Assembly (NCBI GenBank): GCA_017537965.1
Contig: JAFYJV010000017.1
Span: 1 to 59,010 of the forward strand
From: Bacteroidales bacterium
Lineage (GTDB): Bacteria > Bacteroidota > Bacteroidia > Bacteroidales > F082
Direction of reading: 5' to 3'
DNA: 59,010 bases
The translations under genes were made by a program, and so were the position numbers. Shown here in pieces: positions 48,743-58,143 of this stretch. The stretch's first letter is position 1; the number at the start of each line of letters is the position of its first letter. The notes beneath the pieces were generated by a model. The model was not told the DNA's origin. It saw nothing but the letters and a program-made list of their open reading frames with translations, and ran no database searches.

Positions 48743-48783
48743 CAAGTTGCAAAAATTGAAAACTAACATAAATTTTTCTACAA

Positions 48784-49686
48784 ATGAGTAACATTTTACT
48801 TATTTCCCTATTGGTTCTCGGTATTCTCGGAGCCGTGTTGGCGGTGATTTTATACATCGTCGCCCAGAAGTTCAAGGTGGAGGAGAACCCATTGATCGAC
48901 GAGGCTGAAGCCTGTCTGCCCGGTGCCAACTGCGGCGGCTGTGGCTTCGCCGGTTGCCGTGCCTTGGCGGAAGCTTGCGTGAAGCAAACTGCTGAAAAAG
49001 GCAACATCGACGGCCTCGCCTGTCCCGGCACTGACATGGGCAAGGTAGCCGCCGTCCTTGGACTTACCGCCGCCGCCTTCGAGCCAAAGATCGCCGTGGT
49101 ACGTTGCAATGGCAGCTGCCAAAACTCCCCTGCCAAGGTGCATTACGAAGGCGCCGACATCTGCGCTTTCGCCAACACGCTGTATGCCGGCGAAGGCGGC
49201 TGCTCAAAAGGCTGCCTCGGCCTGGGTGACTGCGTGAAAAAATGCAACTTCAACGCCTTGCACATCGACAAGGAGACAGGTCTGCCTGTTGTCGATCCCG
49301 ACAAGTGCGTGGGCTGCGGCGTGTGCGCCAGAACCTGCCCGCGTGGCATCATCGAGATCCGTCCACGTGGCAAGAAAGACCGCCGCGTGTATGTGTGCTG
49401 CTCCAACACCGACAAAGGCGCCTTGGTCGTCAAGAACTGTTCCGTGGGCTGTATCGGCTGCCAGAAGTGCTTGAAGGAATGTCCCTTCGAAGCCATTGAG
49501 ATGAAAGGTAACCTCGCCTACATCGACCCAGCCAAGTGCAAGGCCTGCGGCAAATGTGTTGAGGTCTGTCCGCGCGGCAGCATCCACGCCGTCAACTTCC
49601 CGCCTAAGAAGCCGAAAGTGGAAACACCCGCGACAGAAGCCCCGGAAGCTCCCAAAGTTGAACTTGAAAAAACCGTTACCGCATGA
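48784..49686 (+). CDS. rnfB: Rnf complex subunit B
   Basis: A 300-residue ferredoxin-like subunit with an N-terminal membrane anchor (ISLLVLGILGAVLAVILYIV). It has the Rnf-type cluster motif CLPGANCGGCGFAGC (about 43-57) and a C-terminal array of four cysteine-rich motifs (CSKGCLGLGDCVKKC, CVGCGVCARTC, CSVGCIGCQKCLKEC, CKACGKCVEVC), enough for at least five iron-sulfur clusters. It is the entry point for electrons from ferredoxin. A proline/alanine/glutamate tail follows. Its stop overlaps the rnfC start (ATGA). Confidence 0.97.
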   Translation: MSNILLISLLVLGILGAVLAVILYIVAQKFKVEENPLIDEAEACLPGANCGGCGFAGCRALAEACVKQTAEKGNIDGLACPGTDMGKVAAVLGLTAAAFEPKIAVVRCNGSCQNSPAKVHYEGADICAFANTLYAGEGGCSKGCLGLGDCVKKCNFNALHIDKETGLPVVDPDKCVGCGVCARTCPRGIIEIRPRGKKDRRVYVCCSNTDKGALVVKNCSVGCIGCQKCLKECPFEAIEMKGNLAYIDPAKCKACGKCVEVCPRGSIHAVNFPPKKPKVETPATEAPEAPKVELEKTVTA

Positions 49687-51038
49687 ATCCCATAAAGACT
49701 TTCCATAAGGGCGGCGTCCATCCCGAGGAGAACAAATTCTCGGCGGACCAGCCCATCAAAGACTTCCCGATGCCCAAGCAGATCATCGTCCCGTTGGGAC
49801 AATGCCTCGGCGCACCGGCTGAATGCATCGTCAACAAAGGCGACCGCGTGCTGACAGGTCAGCTCATCGGCACCGCCAAGGGCTTCGTCTCCGCCAACGT
49901 CCACTCCCCCACCACCGGCACCGTTGCCAAGGTGGATGTGGTGATGGACCATACCGGCTACTATAAACCTGCCGTGTTCATCGACCGCGAAGACAACGAC
50001 GAATGGGCTGAAGGCATCCTCGTCACTGACGAGCTGCTCACCGACATCAAACTTGACAGCAAGGCCATCATCGATAAGGTGAAGGAATGCGGCATCGTCG
50101 GAATGGGTGGCGCCACCTTCCCCACTCACGTCAAACTGATGGTCCCCGAAGGCAAGAAAGCCGAATACATCATCATCAACGCCGCTGAGTGCGAGCCTTA
50201 CCTCACCTGCGACTACCGTCTCCTGCTGGAAAAGACCCAGGAGTTCCTCATCGGCGTCAAGATCCTGATGAAGGCCGTCAACACCGACAAAGGCATCATC
50301 GGCATCGAATGTAACAAGATGCCCGCCATTGAGTTGCTCGACAAAACCATCAAGGAACGCCCTGAACTCTATGCCGGCATCCAGGTTCAGCCTTTGAAGA
50401 CCAAATATCCGCAAGGCGGTGAGAAGCAGATCATCAAGGCCATCACTGGCCGCGAGGTGCCGTCGGGCAAGCTCCCCATCGAGACCGGATGCGTCGTGGT
50501 CAACGTGGCTTCGACATACGCAGTCTATGAGGCAGTCCAGAAAAACAAGCCGTTGATCGAGCGTATCGTCACCGTTACGGGCAAGTCGGTCAAGAACCCG
50601 TCGAACTTCCGTGTGCGCTTCGGCACCCCTGCCGACCTCCTCATCGAGGCCGCTGGCGGTCTGCCCGAAGGCATCACCGATGTCATCAACGGCGGCCCGA
50701 TGATGGGCAAGTCCGTGTCGGTCACCAACTTCCCCTGCATCAAAGGCACCTCGGGCATCCTGCTGATGACCATTAAAGAGGCCCAAGACCGCCGTCAGAC
50801 CAACTGTATCCGCTGCGGCCGCTGCGCCGGTGCCTGTCCCATGGGCTTGCAGCCGTTCCTGCTCCACAAGTTGGCTAAGCAAAACAACTTCGACGAGACG
50901 GAGAAGAACCACATCATGGACTGCATCGAATGCGGCTCCTGCGAGTTCACCTGCCCTGCCAACATCCCACTGCTCGACTACATCCGTTACGGTAAGGCCA
51001 AGACGGGCGCTATCATCAAGGCACGTAATCAGAAATAA
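49683..51038 (+). CDS. rnfC: Rnf complex subunit C
   Basis: A 451-residue subunit, the NADH/NAD+-binding module. The N-terminal KGGVHPEENKFSADQPIKDF and the GMGGATFPTHVK and NAAECEPYLTCDYRLL blocks bind FMN and NAD. Two 4Fe-4S motifs near the C-terminus are CIRCGRCAGACP and CIECGSCEFTCP. It lacks the long repeat tail of enteric RnfC, as in anaerobes. It belongs to a peripheral cytoplasmic arm of the complex. Confidence 0.97.
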   Translation: MNPIKTFHKGGVHPEENKFSADQPIKDFPMPKQIIVPLGQCLGAPAECIVNKGDRVLTGQLIGTAKGFVSANVHSPTTGTVAKVDVVMDHTGYYKPAVFIDREDNDEWAEGILVTDELLTDIKLDSKAIIDKVKECGIVGMGGATFPTHVKLMVPEGKKAEYIIINAAECEPYLTCDYRLLLEKTQEFLIGVKILMKAVNTDKGIIGIECNKMPAIELLDKTIKERPELYAGIQVQPLKTKYPQGGEKQIIKAITGREVPSGKLPIETGCVVVNVASTYAVYEAVQKNKPLIERIVTVTGKSVKNPSNFRVRFGTPADLLIEAAGGLPEGITDVINGGPMMGKSVSVTNFPCIKGTSGILLMTIKEAQDRRQTNCIRCGRCAGACPMGLQPFLLHKLAKQNNFDETEKNHIMDCIECGSCEFTCPANIPLLDYIRYGKAKTGAIIKARNQK

Positions 51039-51063
51039 TTTGAAATCTTGAAATTTTGAAATT
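51039..51063 (+). repeat. three 8-9-bp repeats in the rnfC-rnfD spacer
   Basis: TTTGAAATC, TTGAAATT and TTGAAATT fill the whole spacer from the rnfC stop to the rnfD ATG. The unit resembles the TTTGAATC unit between pyrB and pyrI. No Shine-Dalgarno sequence is present. Confidence 0.85.
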
Positions 51064-52059
51064 ATGAATAAATACACAATATCCGGTTCACCGCATGTGC
51101 ATTCGACGGAAAACACGAGGAAGATCATGTACCGAGTGCTCCTCGCCTTGCTTCCCGCCTTACTTGTGGCCATCTATTATTTCGGTTGGTATGCCCTCCG
51201 CCTGACCCTCGTCACGGTGGCCACCTGTATGCTGACCGAATGGCTCATTCAGAAGTTCCTCATCAAAGGCCCCTTGACCATCAACGACGGCTCTGCCGCG
51301 TTGACAGGTGTGCTGCTGGCCTTCAACGTGCCCGCCAACCTTCCCATCTGGATGGCCATCGTGGGCAGCGTCGTTGCCATTGGCATCGGCAAGATGGCCT
51401 TTGGCGGCTTGGGCAAGAACCCCTTCAACCCAGCTCTGGTAGGCCGTGTGTTCATGCTCGTTTCGTTCCCGACCGCCATGACCACCTGGCCAAAGGCCGC
51501 TCCCATCTTCGAGGCTGGCTTCTTCACTGATGCCGTCACGGGTCCCACCCCGCTCGGTATCCTAAAGGAATCAGGGAGACAGACCTTGGAACAAGTAGGC
51601 GACATGCAGTTCCTTGACATGGTACTCGGCAATCGTGGCGGCGCTTTCGGTGAAGTCTGCGCCATCGCCTTGATACTCGGAGCTATCTATCTGATCGCCC
51701 GCAAGGTCATCGACATCGCAACCCCGTTGAGCATCCTGCTCACCGTGTTCGTCTTCACAGGTATCTGCTACCTCATCGACCCGACCCAGTACATTGCCCC
51801 GTGGTACCATCTTGTGTATGGCGGTCTCATCCTCGGTGCCTTCTTCATGGCTACCGACATGGTGACCTCGCCGATGACCACAAAAGGCAAGATCCTGTTT
51901 GGCGTCGGCATCGGCATCATCACCGTGGTGATCCGCCTCTGGGGTGCCTACCCCGAAGGCGTGTCGTTTGCCATCCTCATCATGAACGCCTTCACGCCGC
52001 TCATCAACAAGGCCTTCAAGCCTCAAGTCTTCGGTGTTGTCAAACCTTCTAAAAAGTAA
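51064..52059 (+). CDS. rnfD: Rnf complex subunit D
   Basis: A 331-residue membrane subunit with about ten spans, starting ISGSPHVHSTENTRKIMYRV. The covalent FMN site is in DAVTGPTPLG, where the threonine that carries FMN (SGATP in many homologs) is kept. FGGLGKNPFNPALVGRVF and FMATDMVTSPMTTKGK are the other conserved blocks. It forms part of the ion path. Confidence 0.96.
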   Translation: MNKYTISGSPHVHSTENTRKIMYRVLLALLPALLVAIYYFGWYALRLTLVTVATCMLTEWLIQKFLIKGPLTINDGSAALTGVLLAFNVPANLPIWMAIVGSVVAIGIGKMAFGGLGKNPFNPALVGRVFMLVSFPTAMTTWPKAAPIFEAGFFTDAVTGPTPLGILKESGRQTLEQVGDMQFLDMVLGNRGGAFGEVCAIALILGAIYLIARKVIDIATPLSILLTVFVFTGICYLIDPTQYIAPWYHLVYGGLILGAFFMATDMVTSPMTTKGKILFGVGIGIITVVIRLWGAYPEGVSFAILIMNAFTPLINKAFKPQVFGVVKPSKK

Positions 52060-52064
52060 TCGCC

Positions 52065-52730
52065 ATGGCTAAGAAAAAAGAATCGACATTGATCAACATG
52101 CTCTTGGCGCTGTTTGTCATCACGGCAGTGTCAGGCGGTGTACTTGGACTGGTTTACGGCTTCACTAAGGACACCATCGCCGAAGTCGAAGCCAAGAAAA
52201 ACGCCAAGGCCATCGCCGAGGTGCTTCCTTTGGAAGGAGAGATCTCCTATAAAGCCGATACACTGAGCTTCACTGAAGCCGATGTCACCACCCAATATCC
52301 CTGCAACCTGGCCTTTGATGCCGACGGCAACTTCAAAGGTGCTGCCATCAAGACCAGCGAAGGCGGCTTCGGTGGCAAGATCGAGATGATGGTCGGCTTC
52401 CTTGCTGACGGCACCATCAAAGGCACTTCGGTGCTGTCACACGCTGAAACCCCTGGTCTCGGCGCCAACATGACTGGCAAGTTCAAGGACCAGTTCGTTG
52501 ACAAAAATCCGGAAACATTCAAACTGACGGTCTCAAAAGACGGCGGCGACGTGGACGCCATCACCGCAGCCACCATCACTTCAAGAGCTTTCTCGAAAGC
52601 GGTGGACAAGGCGTATAAAGCATTTGAAGCCAACAAAGACCGATTTACAAATGCCGCTCCCGCCGAGGAAATCGCTCCCGAAGCGGAAGAAGTAATTGAA
52701 ACTGAGGAAGGAGGAACTGAAAATGAGTAA
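52065..52730 (+). CDS. rnfG: Rnf complex subunit G
   Basis: A 221-residue subunit with one N-terminal span and an extracytoplasmic FMN-binding domain. The flavinylation motif reads DAITAATITSRAF: it keeps the threonine that carries FMN but has alanine where SGATxT motifs usually have glycine. SHAETPGLGANM is the other conserved block. The C-terminus adds an acidic tail (EEIAPEAEEVIETEEGGTENE, split over its last 25 residues). An ApbE flavin transferase, not in the window, would be needed. Confidence 0.95.
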   Translation: MAKKKESTLINMLLALFVITAVSGGVLGLVYGFTKDTIAEVEAKKNAKAIAEVLPLEGEISYKADTLSFTEADVTTQYPCNLAFDADGNFKGAAIKTSEGGFGGKIEMMVGFLADGTIKGTSVLSHAETPGLGANMTGKFKDQFVDKNPETFKLTVSKDGGDVDAITAATITSRAFSKAVDKAYKAFEANKDRFTNAAPAEEIAPEAEEVIETEEGGTENE

Positions 52731-53316
52731 TAATCTGCAAACCTTCACCAAAGGACTCGTCAAGGAAAACCCGATCTTGGTCCTTTTGCTGGGCTGCTGC
52801 CCCACCTTGGCAACCACCACCAGCGCCATTAATGGCATGTCGATGGGCTTGGCCACGACTTTCGTGCTCCTGCTTTCCAACATCTTTATCTCCTTGTTGA
52901 AAGGCTTCATCCCCGACAAGGTGCGCATCCCCTGCTTCATCGTGGTCATTGCCTCGTTCGTGACCGTGGTGCAACTGGTCATGCAGGCCTTCGTCCCTGA
53001 CATCTATGAGACCCTCGGCCTCTTCATCCCATTGATCGTGGTGAACTGCATCGTGTTGGGTCGCGCCGAGGCTTTCGCCTCGAAGAACCCCGTGTGGCCA
53101 TCTTTGCTCGACGGTCTCGGCATGGGGCTTGGCTTCACCTTTGCACTTACCCTGCTGGGCTGCATCCGTGAGTTCCTCGGCAACGGCTCTATCTTCGGAT
53201 TCGGTATCTTGCCCGAAACAGCCAAGATCCTGGTCTTCATCCTGCCTCCGGGTGCCTTCATCTGCCTCGGCTTCGTTATTGCCATCGTCAACAAACTTAA
53301 AAAAGAAAGTCACTAA
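52723..53316 (+). CDS. rnfE: Rnf complex subunit E
   Basis: A 197-residue six-span membrane protein. The paired half-membrane motifs LLGCCPTLATTTS and VVNCIVLGRAEAF carry the cysteines that, with those of RnfA, hold a membrane-embedded iron-sulfur cluster. The ATG at 52723 was chosen by family length and overlaps the rnfG end by 8 bases. RnfE and RnfA are inverted homologs. Confidence 0.96.
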   Translation: MSNNLQTFTKGLVKENPILVLLLGCCPTLATTTSAINGMSMGLATTFVLLLSNIFISLLKGFIPDKVRIPCFIVVIASFVTVVQLVMQAFVPDIYETLGLFIPLIVVNCIVLGRAEAFASKNPVWPSLLDGLGMGLGFTFALTLLGCIREFLGNGSIFGFGILPETAKILVFILPPGAFICLGFVIAIVNKLKKESH

Positions 53317-53319
53317 GCC

Positions 53320-53925
53320 ATGAAATACCTTATCATCATCTTATCGACCGTCTTGGTCAACAACGTGATCTTCTCCCAGTTCCTGGGCATCTGCCCCTTC
53401 TTGGGCACTTCAAAGAAGACCTCCACTGCATTGGGTATGGGCGCCGCTGTCATCTTCGTGCTGACACTTGCCACACTCGTGACTTGGCTGACCAACGAAT
53501 ACATCCTGCAGCCGCTGCATATCGGCTTCCTGCAGACCATCGCCTTCATCCTCATCATCGCCGCCTTGGTGCAGATGGTGGAGATCATCCTGAAGAAAAT
53601 CAGCCCGTCGCTCTACACAGCCCTGGGTGTGTTCCTGCCTTTGATCACCACAAACTGCGCCGTGTTGGGTGTCTCCCTCACCGTGGTCACCAAAGAATTT
53701 GCCTTTGTGGAAGGTGAGGCGGCCAGACTGCTGAGCCTCGGCGAGTCGGTGATATATGCCGTCGGCATCGCTATCGGTTTCGCATTGGCATTGATCATCT
53801 TCGCCGGTGTGCGTGAACACATCGACTTGATGGAGCCTCCCAAAGGCATGAAGGGAACCCCCATCGCCCTGATCACCGCTGGCATCCTAGCCTTGGCGTT
53901 CATGGGATTTACGGGGATCGTGTAA
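53320..53925 (+). CDS. rnfA: Rnf complex subunit A
   Basis: A 201-residue six-span protein with NNVIFSQFLGICPFLGTSKK and TTNCAVLGVSLTVV, the cysteine-bearing half-helices that pair with RnfE. The C-terminus LALAFMGFTGIV is typical. It is the last gene of the order B-C-D-G-E-A, 3 bases after rnfE, and is followed by a strong terminator. Confidence 0.97.
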   Translation: MKYLIIILSTVLVNNVIFSQFLGICPFLGTSKKTSTALGMGAAVIFVLTLATLVTWLTNEYILQPLHIGFLQTIAFILIIAALVQMVEIILKKISPSLYTALGVFLPLITTNCAVLGVSLTVVTKEFAFVEGEAARLLSLGESVIYAVGIAIGFALALIIFAGVREHIDLMEPPKGMKGTPIALITAGILALAFMGFTGIV

Positions 53926-53944
53926 TAGCCATTACTATCTATTC

Positions 53945-53982
53945 AATAAGAAAAAGAGGCTTTAAAGCCTCTTTTTCTTATT
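53945..53982 (+). terminator. rho-independent terminator of the rnf operon
   Basis: A perfect 19-bp inverted repeat (AATAAGAAAAAGAGGCTTT with its complement) ends in CTTTTTCTTATT, giving a stem with a U-rich 3' arm. The symmetry means it could also stop transcription from the other strand. Confidence 0.9.
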
Positions 53983-54010
53983 AATAAGCAACAAAAACAC
54001 ATTTTTTTCG

Positions 54011-54018
54011 TATTTTTG
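54011..54018 (+). promoter_or_regulatory. -7 element of the T9SS surface-protein unit
   Basis: TATTTTTG matches TAnnTTTG, 26 bases before the ATG at 54045. The -33 region abuts the rnf terminator and has no clear TTTG. Confidence 0.5.
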
Positions 54019-54044
54019 TAGTTTATATATAAACCTTCATCCCT

Positions 54045-57000
54045 ATGAAGCACCGACTAATTCTTACTTGGACACTGCTCCTTTCGCTCACAGCTACACT
54101 CCTTGCCCAACAGCCCACACAAGATCGTAATAATCCATCTACGATCCTCTTCGACATTACAGAAATAGCCCATTTCGACGAACGTATTATCTTTATCCAT
54201 GAACTTTTGGACGACTGTCGTTTTACTGTCACACCGAGTCTTGACCAGGGTCTTTTCACCATTGAGGCAAAGGAGAATGGACATAAGCCGCTTCAAGAGT
54301 GTTTTGAGGATTTTCGATTCGAACATGAATCCCGTTATCTCCAACTCGACAAATACGACGCCGCTTCTCTTGCCAAGGCTTATAAAACAGAACTTCCCGA
54401 CGACATTGTCCTCGCTTTGTCCATGGACATCTACATCAAGTCTAGACAAAACAACCATTGCGCCGATGCCGATCCGTTTTGTACCGACAACGGCATGTAT
54501 GAGTTTCCTGCTGGAGTCAATGCTGGCAATGGGGAGTCGGGGCCAAATTACGATTGTCTGCATTCAACGCCTAATCCCGCATGGTATTATATGAAAATCG
54601 CCAACCCTGGCGGCATGACGATTTACATGTACAGCACCCCGGAAGAGGACATCGATTTTTGTTGCTGGGGACCTTTCAACGATCCCGTAACTCCTTGCCC
54701 CAACGGCTTGACTTTGGCGAAAAGGGTCAGTTGCAGCTATTCCGCCTATTCCACGGAGACCTGTAACATTCCCACCTCTGCCCAAACGGGTGATTATTAC
54801 ATCATGGTAATCACCAACTATTCCAACCATTCTTGCAACATCCACTTCAGCAAGACTGGTGGCTCTGGTACCACCGACTGCTCCATCCTTCCACCTTTGG
54901 TGGATAACGATGGACCTTTCTGCGTGGGCGAAACCATACATCTAACCGGCAACGCGCAAAACGAGGCCTCATATAGTTGGAGCGGCCCCGGTGGCTGGAC
55001 AGCCACCGGGCAAAACGTAACCCGCCCGAACTGCACCCTTGACATGGCAGGCACCTACACCTGCACCATCACCGTGGGTAACCAAAGCAACAGCGCCACC
55101 ACTGAAGTCATCGTGGCCGCGCAACCCACCTCCAACTTCCAATTCACCACCGAATGCCAAGGAACTCCAACCCAATTCACCAGCACCGCCACCACCAACC
55201 CTTCTGGACAACCCATCACACGATACCAATGGAACTTCGGCGACGGAAACCGTTCCGCAGAGCCGAACCCCTCCCATCTATATGCCGAAGCCGGCACCTA
55301 TAACGTAACCCTTACCGTCTCCTGCGGAAACCAAACCTGCTCCCACACCGTCAATAAAAACGTCACCGTCAATGCCTTGCCCCAAACTAACGCCGGCCAG
55401 GATCAGACCATCTCATACGGAGCAACTGCCAGGCTCAACGGCAGCGCAGGCACCGGCAACTTCACTTACCACTGGGAACCCGCCAATATGGTAACAAACC
55501 CCAACGAAGCCAGCACCCAGACCGTTGCCCTTACCCAAAACCAGACCTTCACCCTTACCGCCACCAACATCCAAGGAAATTGCACCAGCAGCGATGAAGT
55601 CACCGTCCATATCAGTGGCAGCGCCATGACTGCCTCGGCCAGTGCCAACCCCTCTACCATCTGCCACGGCGAAAGCACCCAACTGCTTGTCACGGTAGGA
55701 GGGGGAACGGGAAACTTCACCTACTCTTGGACCCCTACGCTGGGCCTCGGCGATCCACATAGTGCCAACCCCGTCGCCTATCCCTCCGAGACTACTACCT
55801 ACTCCTGCCATGTGAGCGATGGACAAACCACTCAAGACGTCACCGTGACCGTCACCGTCAACGAGCCAGAATCCGTTGAAGAAGACGTATTCGTCTGTTC
55901 TGGTGAACCATACGAATTTCATGGCCAAACACTCCTTTCGGAAGGTGACTATCGTTTCGACACCCTCACCAGCCAAGGCTGTAACAAGACCATCACCCTG
56001 CACCTGCATCACTATCCAGTGTATGACGAGACCGTTTTCACTGAATTCATTTGCGAAGGCGATAGCTACGACTTCTTCGGCATCCCCTACAATTACACCT
56101 GCCAACCCTTCAAGATCCTCGAAAGCGAATACGGCTGCGACAGCATCGTCCGACTCCATCTCACCGTCTATCCCCCCAACGACACCCTCGTCGTCGATCC
56201 CACAATCTGCATCTCACAATCCTATGATTTCCATGGCATGTTATTCAGCAATGATGGCGACATTGCCTATTTCGACACCATCGACCAACATGGTTGCCTG
56301 AAAGTAGAGAAACTCATCCTTGCTGTCGGCCCATACCAAATGCCCCCCGTAGAAAACCGATATGAGTGTTATGGCCACGATGAGACTCCATATTTCAGAT
56401 GGGACAAGAACGGTTTGGAATACTACGCCGACGCACTAGACGAAATCATCCTTCCCGATCCCGAGGGAGGATGTGACATCAAATACCGGCTGAACCTTCA
56501 GTTCCATCAAGAATTCTATAACGAAGAGACCATCGAGGCTTGCGACGAATATGTGTGGCCCGTTACCGGCGAACGGTTTACTGCCACCAACCACCATCTT
56601 GTCAAGACCTTCGACTCAGGTGGAGGAAACCACTTCAACTGCGACAGCACATACGTCCTCGACCTGTCCATCCATCATTCCTACAATGGCATTAAAACCG
56701 TCTCCAACCAATGCGACGATTATGTATGGGAATTCGGCTGGAACCATGAGACCTATCAATACACCGACACCGATCCCAACAACGTCTGGACCCGCACCAT
56801 CCCTACCTCGCACGGATGTGATAGCACGGTCACCCTTCAACTCCAACTAGATTATAGTCCCGACTTCTCTAACATAAACGGCAAGAGCTGGGTCGTTGGA
56901 GGAAGCGAATTCCAATATACCATCGAAAAATACGGAATACATACCCTCCCAACCTCCACCCACCTGACCGAATGGTATTTCAGTGATCCCGACTTCAACC

Positions 57001-57422
57001 GCTGGCAAATCGTCCCCTATGGATTGAGCAATGACTCCTGCCTGCTTTATATCTTTACCTTTGAACAGGATTCTATCGAACTTTGCGCCAAAACCCATGG
57101 ACCATGCGGCGAATTCGTCCACTCCAAATGGATTCACTGCAGTTTTCACGGCCTGCAAGAAAGCCGTCCCAATGTCGATGTGCAAGTATTCCCGAATCCC
57201 AACGATGGCGACATGACCCTTGCTTTTGAAAACATCATGGGGAATGTGCAGGTAAAGGTCTTCAACCAAACGGGCGTTTTGGTCGACCAATTCCAGGTCC
57301 AAAACACGGTTGATCACCAAGCTCACCGTCATCAAGTCCCCCAACTTCCTCCTGGGGTATATTTCTTCTCCTTTAGCAGCAAGGAAGGTATCCTGACAAG
57401 AAAAGTCGTTGTCCTGAAATAA
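54045..57422 (+). CDS. T9SS-exported surface protein with PKD domains and six cysteine-paired repeats
   Basis: An 1125-residue protein with a signal peptide (MKHRLILTWTLLLSLTATLLAQ). The N-terminal 260 residues resemble a C-rich, GSP/PPC-like beta-sandwich. Ig/PKD-type domains follow (PGGWTATGQNVTRPNCTLD; RYQWNFGDGNRSAEPNPSHL; GTGNFTYSWTPTLGLGDP). Residues about 615-936 hold six repeats of about 52 residues. Each opens with a cysteine motif such as VFVCSGEPYEFHG, and most then have GCDS or a close variant (in unit five, NCDS). The end, from VFPNPNDGDMTLAF to TRKVVVLK, is a T9SS type A sorting domain. It heads a unit with a lipoprotein and a barrel protein. An adhesin or surface-layer role is inference. 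Confidence 0.85.
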   Translation: MKHRLILTWTLLLSLTATLLAQQPTQDRNNPSTILFDITEIAHFDERIIFIHELLDDCRFTVTPSLDQGLFTIEAKENGHKPLQECFEDFRFEHESRYLQLDKYDAASLAKAYKTELPDDIVLALSMDIYIKSRQNNHCADADPFCTDNGMYEFPAGVNAGNGESGPNYDCLHSTPNPAWYYMKIANPGGMTIYMYSTPEEDIDFCCWGPFNDPVTPCPNGLTLAKRVSCSYSAYSTETCNIPTSAQTGDYYIMVITNYSNHSCNIHFSKTGGSGTTDCSILPPLVDNDGPFCVGETIHLTGNAQNEASYSWSGPGGWTATGQNVTRPNCTLDMAGTYTCTITVGNQSNSATTEVIVAAQPTSNFQFTTECQGTPTQFTSTATTNPSGQPITRYQWNFGDGNRSAEPNPSHLYAEAGTYNVTLTVSCGNQTCSHTVNKNVTVNALPQTNAGQDQTISYGATARLNGSAGTGNFTYHWEPANMVTNPNEASTQTVALTQNQTFTLTATNIQGNCTSSDEVTVHISGSAMTASASANPSTICHGESTQLLVTVGGGTGNFTYSWTPTLGLGDPHSANPVAYPSETTTYSCHVSDGQTTQDVTVTVTVNEPESVEEDVFVCSGEPYEFHGQTLLSEGDYRFDTLTSQGCNKTITLHLHHYPVYDETVFTEFICEGDSYDFFGIPYNYTCQPFKILESEYGCDSIVRLHLTVYPPNDTLVVDPTICISQSYDFHGMLFSNDGDIAYFDTIDQHGCLKVEKLILAVGPYQMPPVENRYECYGHDETPYFRWDKNGLEYYADALDEIILPDPEGGCDIKYRLNLQFHQEFYNEETIEACDEYVWPVTGERFTATNHHLVKTFDSGGGNHFNCDSTYVLDLSIHHSYNGIKTVSNQCDDYVWEFGWNHETYQYTDTDPNNVWTRTIPTSHGCDSTVTLQLQLDYSPDFSNINGKSWVVGGSEFQYTIEKYGIHTLPTSTHLTEWYFSDPDFNRWQIVPYGLSNDSCLLYIFTFEQDSIELCAKTHGPCGEFVHSKWIHCSFHGLQESRPNVDVQVFPNPNDGDMTLAFENIMGNVQVKVFNQTGVLVDQFQVQNTVDHQAHRHQVPQLPPGVYFFSFSSKEGILTRKVVVLK

Positions 57423-57428
57423 TCCGAC

Positions 57429-58133
57429 ATGAGAGCCTTCCGAATCCTAACAATCTGCCTCTGCCTTTCATGGATGGCATCCTGCGAGAAACCTTCTGGC
57501 ATCTCCATGGATTTCAATGATCTACAGGACATTCCAATACTGTCAGATGTCATTCCGCAAGAACTTCTTGACGCTTTCGGAGAGGAAAATGTCAACTTCG
57601 GCCCCAAGCCTCCTAACCTCAGCGACCTCAGCTTTATGGTCAATGGTCTGGATTATGTCTATTGCAAACGCTACATCTTCGGACCCAACGGCACATACAT
57701 GCTCTCCCCCACAGATCCACCCACTCACGAAGGCACCCTCTATTATCATCATTTCAGCAACCACTGGGAGCATCTTTCTCACCACAAATTGAAAACCATT
57801 GATCCTTCTGGAAACATCTTCATCCGCAGCAACGACTCCACCTTTATCATAGGCCACGACAGCCTCTTCACCGCCTATTTCCAGGAGACCATCGAAGAGC
57901 CCCATTCAGGCAACCCCACCAACTTCATCCTGATTTCCGGCACCCTTGTCATCGACACAACCGCCCACGACTCCATAATCGGCATCAGGAACTATCGTAT
58001 TGGGAAACTCATCAAGGATTACGAACGTCAGCCCGAGATCCCATCGTATGCTCCAGGGACCATCGAAGTAAAGATCCATGAAGGAATCTCCTTACCATGT
58101 GTTTGGGACACCATACGACAAACTCTTCAATAA
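57429..58133 (+). CDS. unrecognised lipoprotein
   Basis: A 234-residue protein with a lipobox (WMASC, Cys19). I do not recognise the family. The mature part is beta-rich, with YHHFSNHWEHLSHHKLK in the middle, and has only two further cysteines. It starts 6 bases after the T9SS surface-protein gene and ends 10 bases before the barrel gene. This tight spacing suggests that the three products act together at the outer membrane (inference). Confidence 0.75.
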   Translation: MRAFRILTICLCLSWMASCEKPSGISMDFNDLQDIPILSDVIPQELLDAFGEENVNFGPKPPNLSDLSFMVNGLDYVYCKRYIFGPNGTYMLSPTDPPTHEGTLYYHHFSNHWEHLSHHKLKTIDPSGNIFIRSNDSTFIIGHDSLFTAYFQETIEEPHSGNPTNFILISGTLVIDTTAHDSIIGIRNYRIGKLIKDYERQPEIPSYAPGTIEVKIHEGISLPCVWDTIRQTLQ

Positions 58134-58143
58134 CCCTAGACCA

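Noticed and set aside
49518-51173. A 551-codon open frame on the minus strand, antisense to rnfB/rnfC
   Set aside because: It lies wholly opposite well-supported genes, its translation is rich in D, V, G and H with no family pattern, and it arises from the codon bias of the sense genes.
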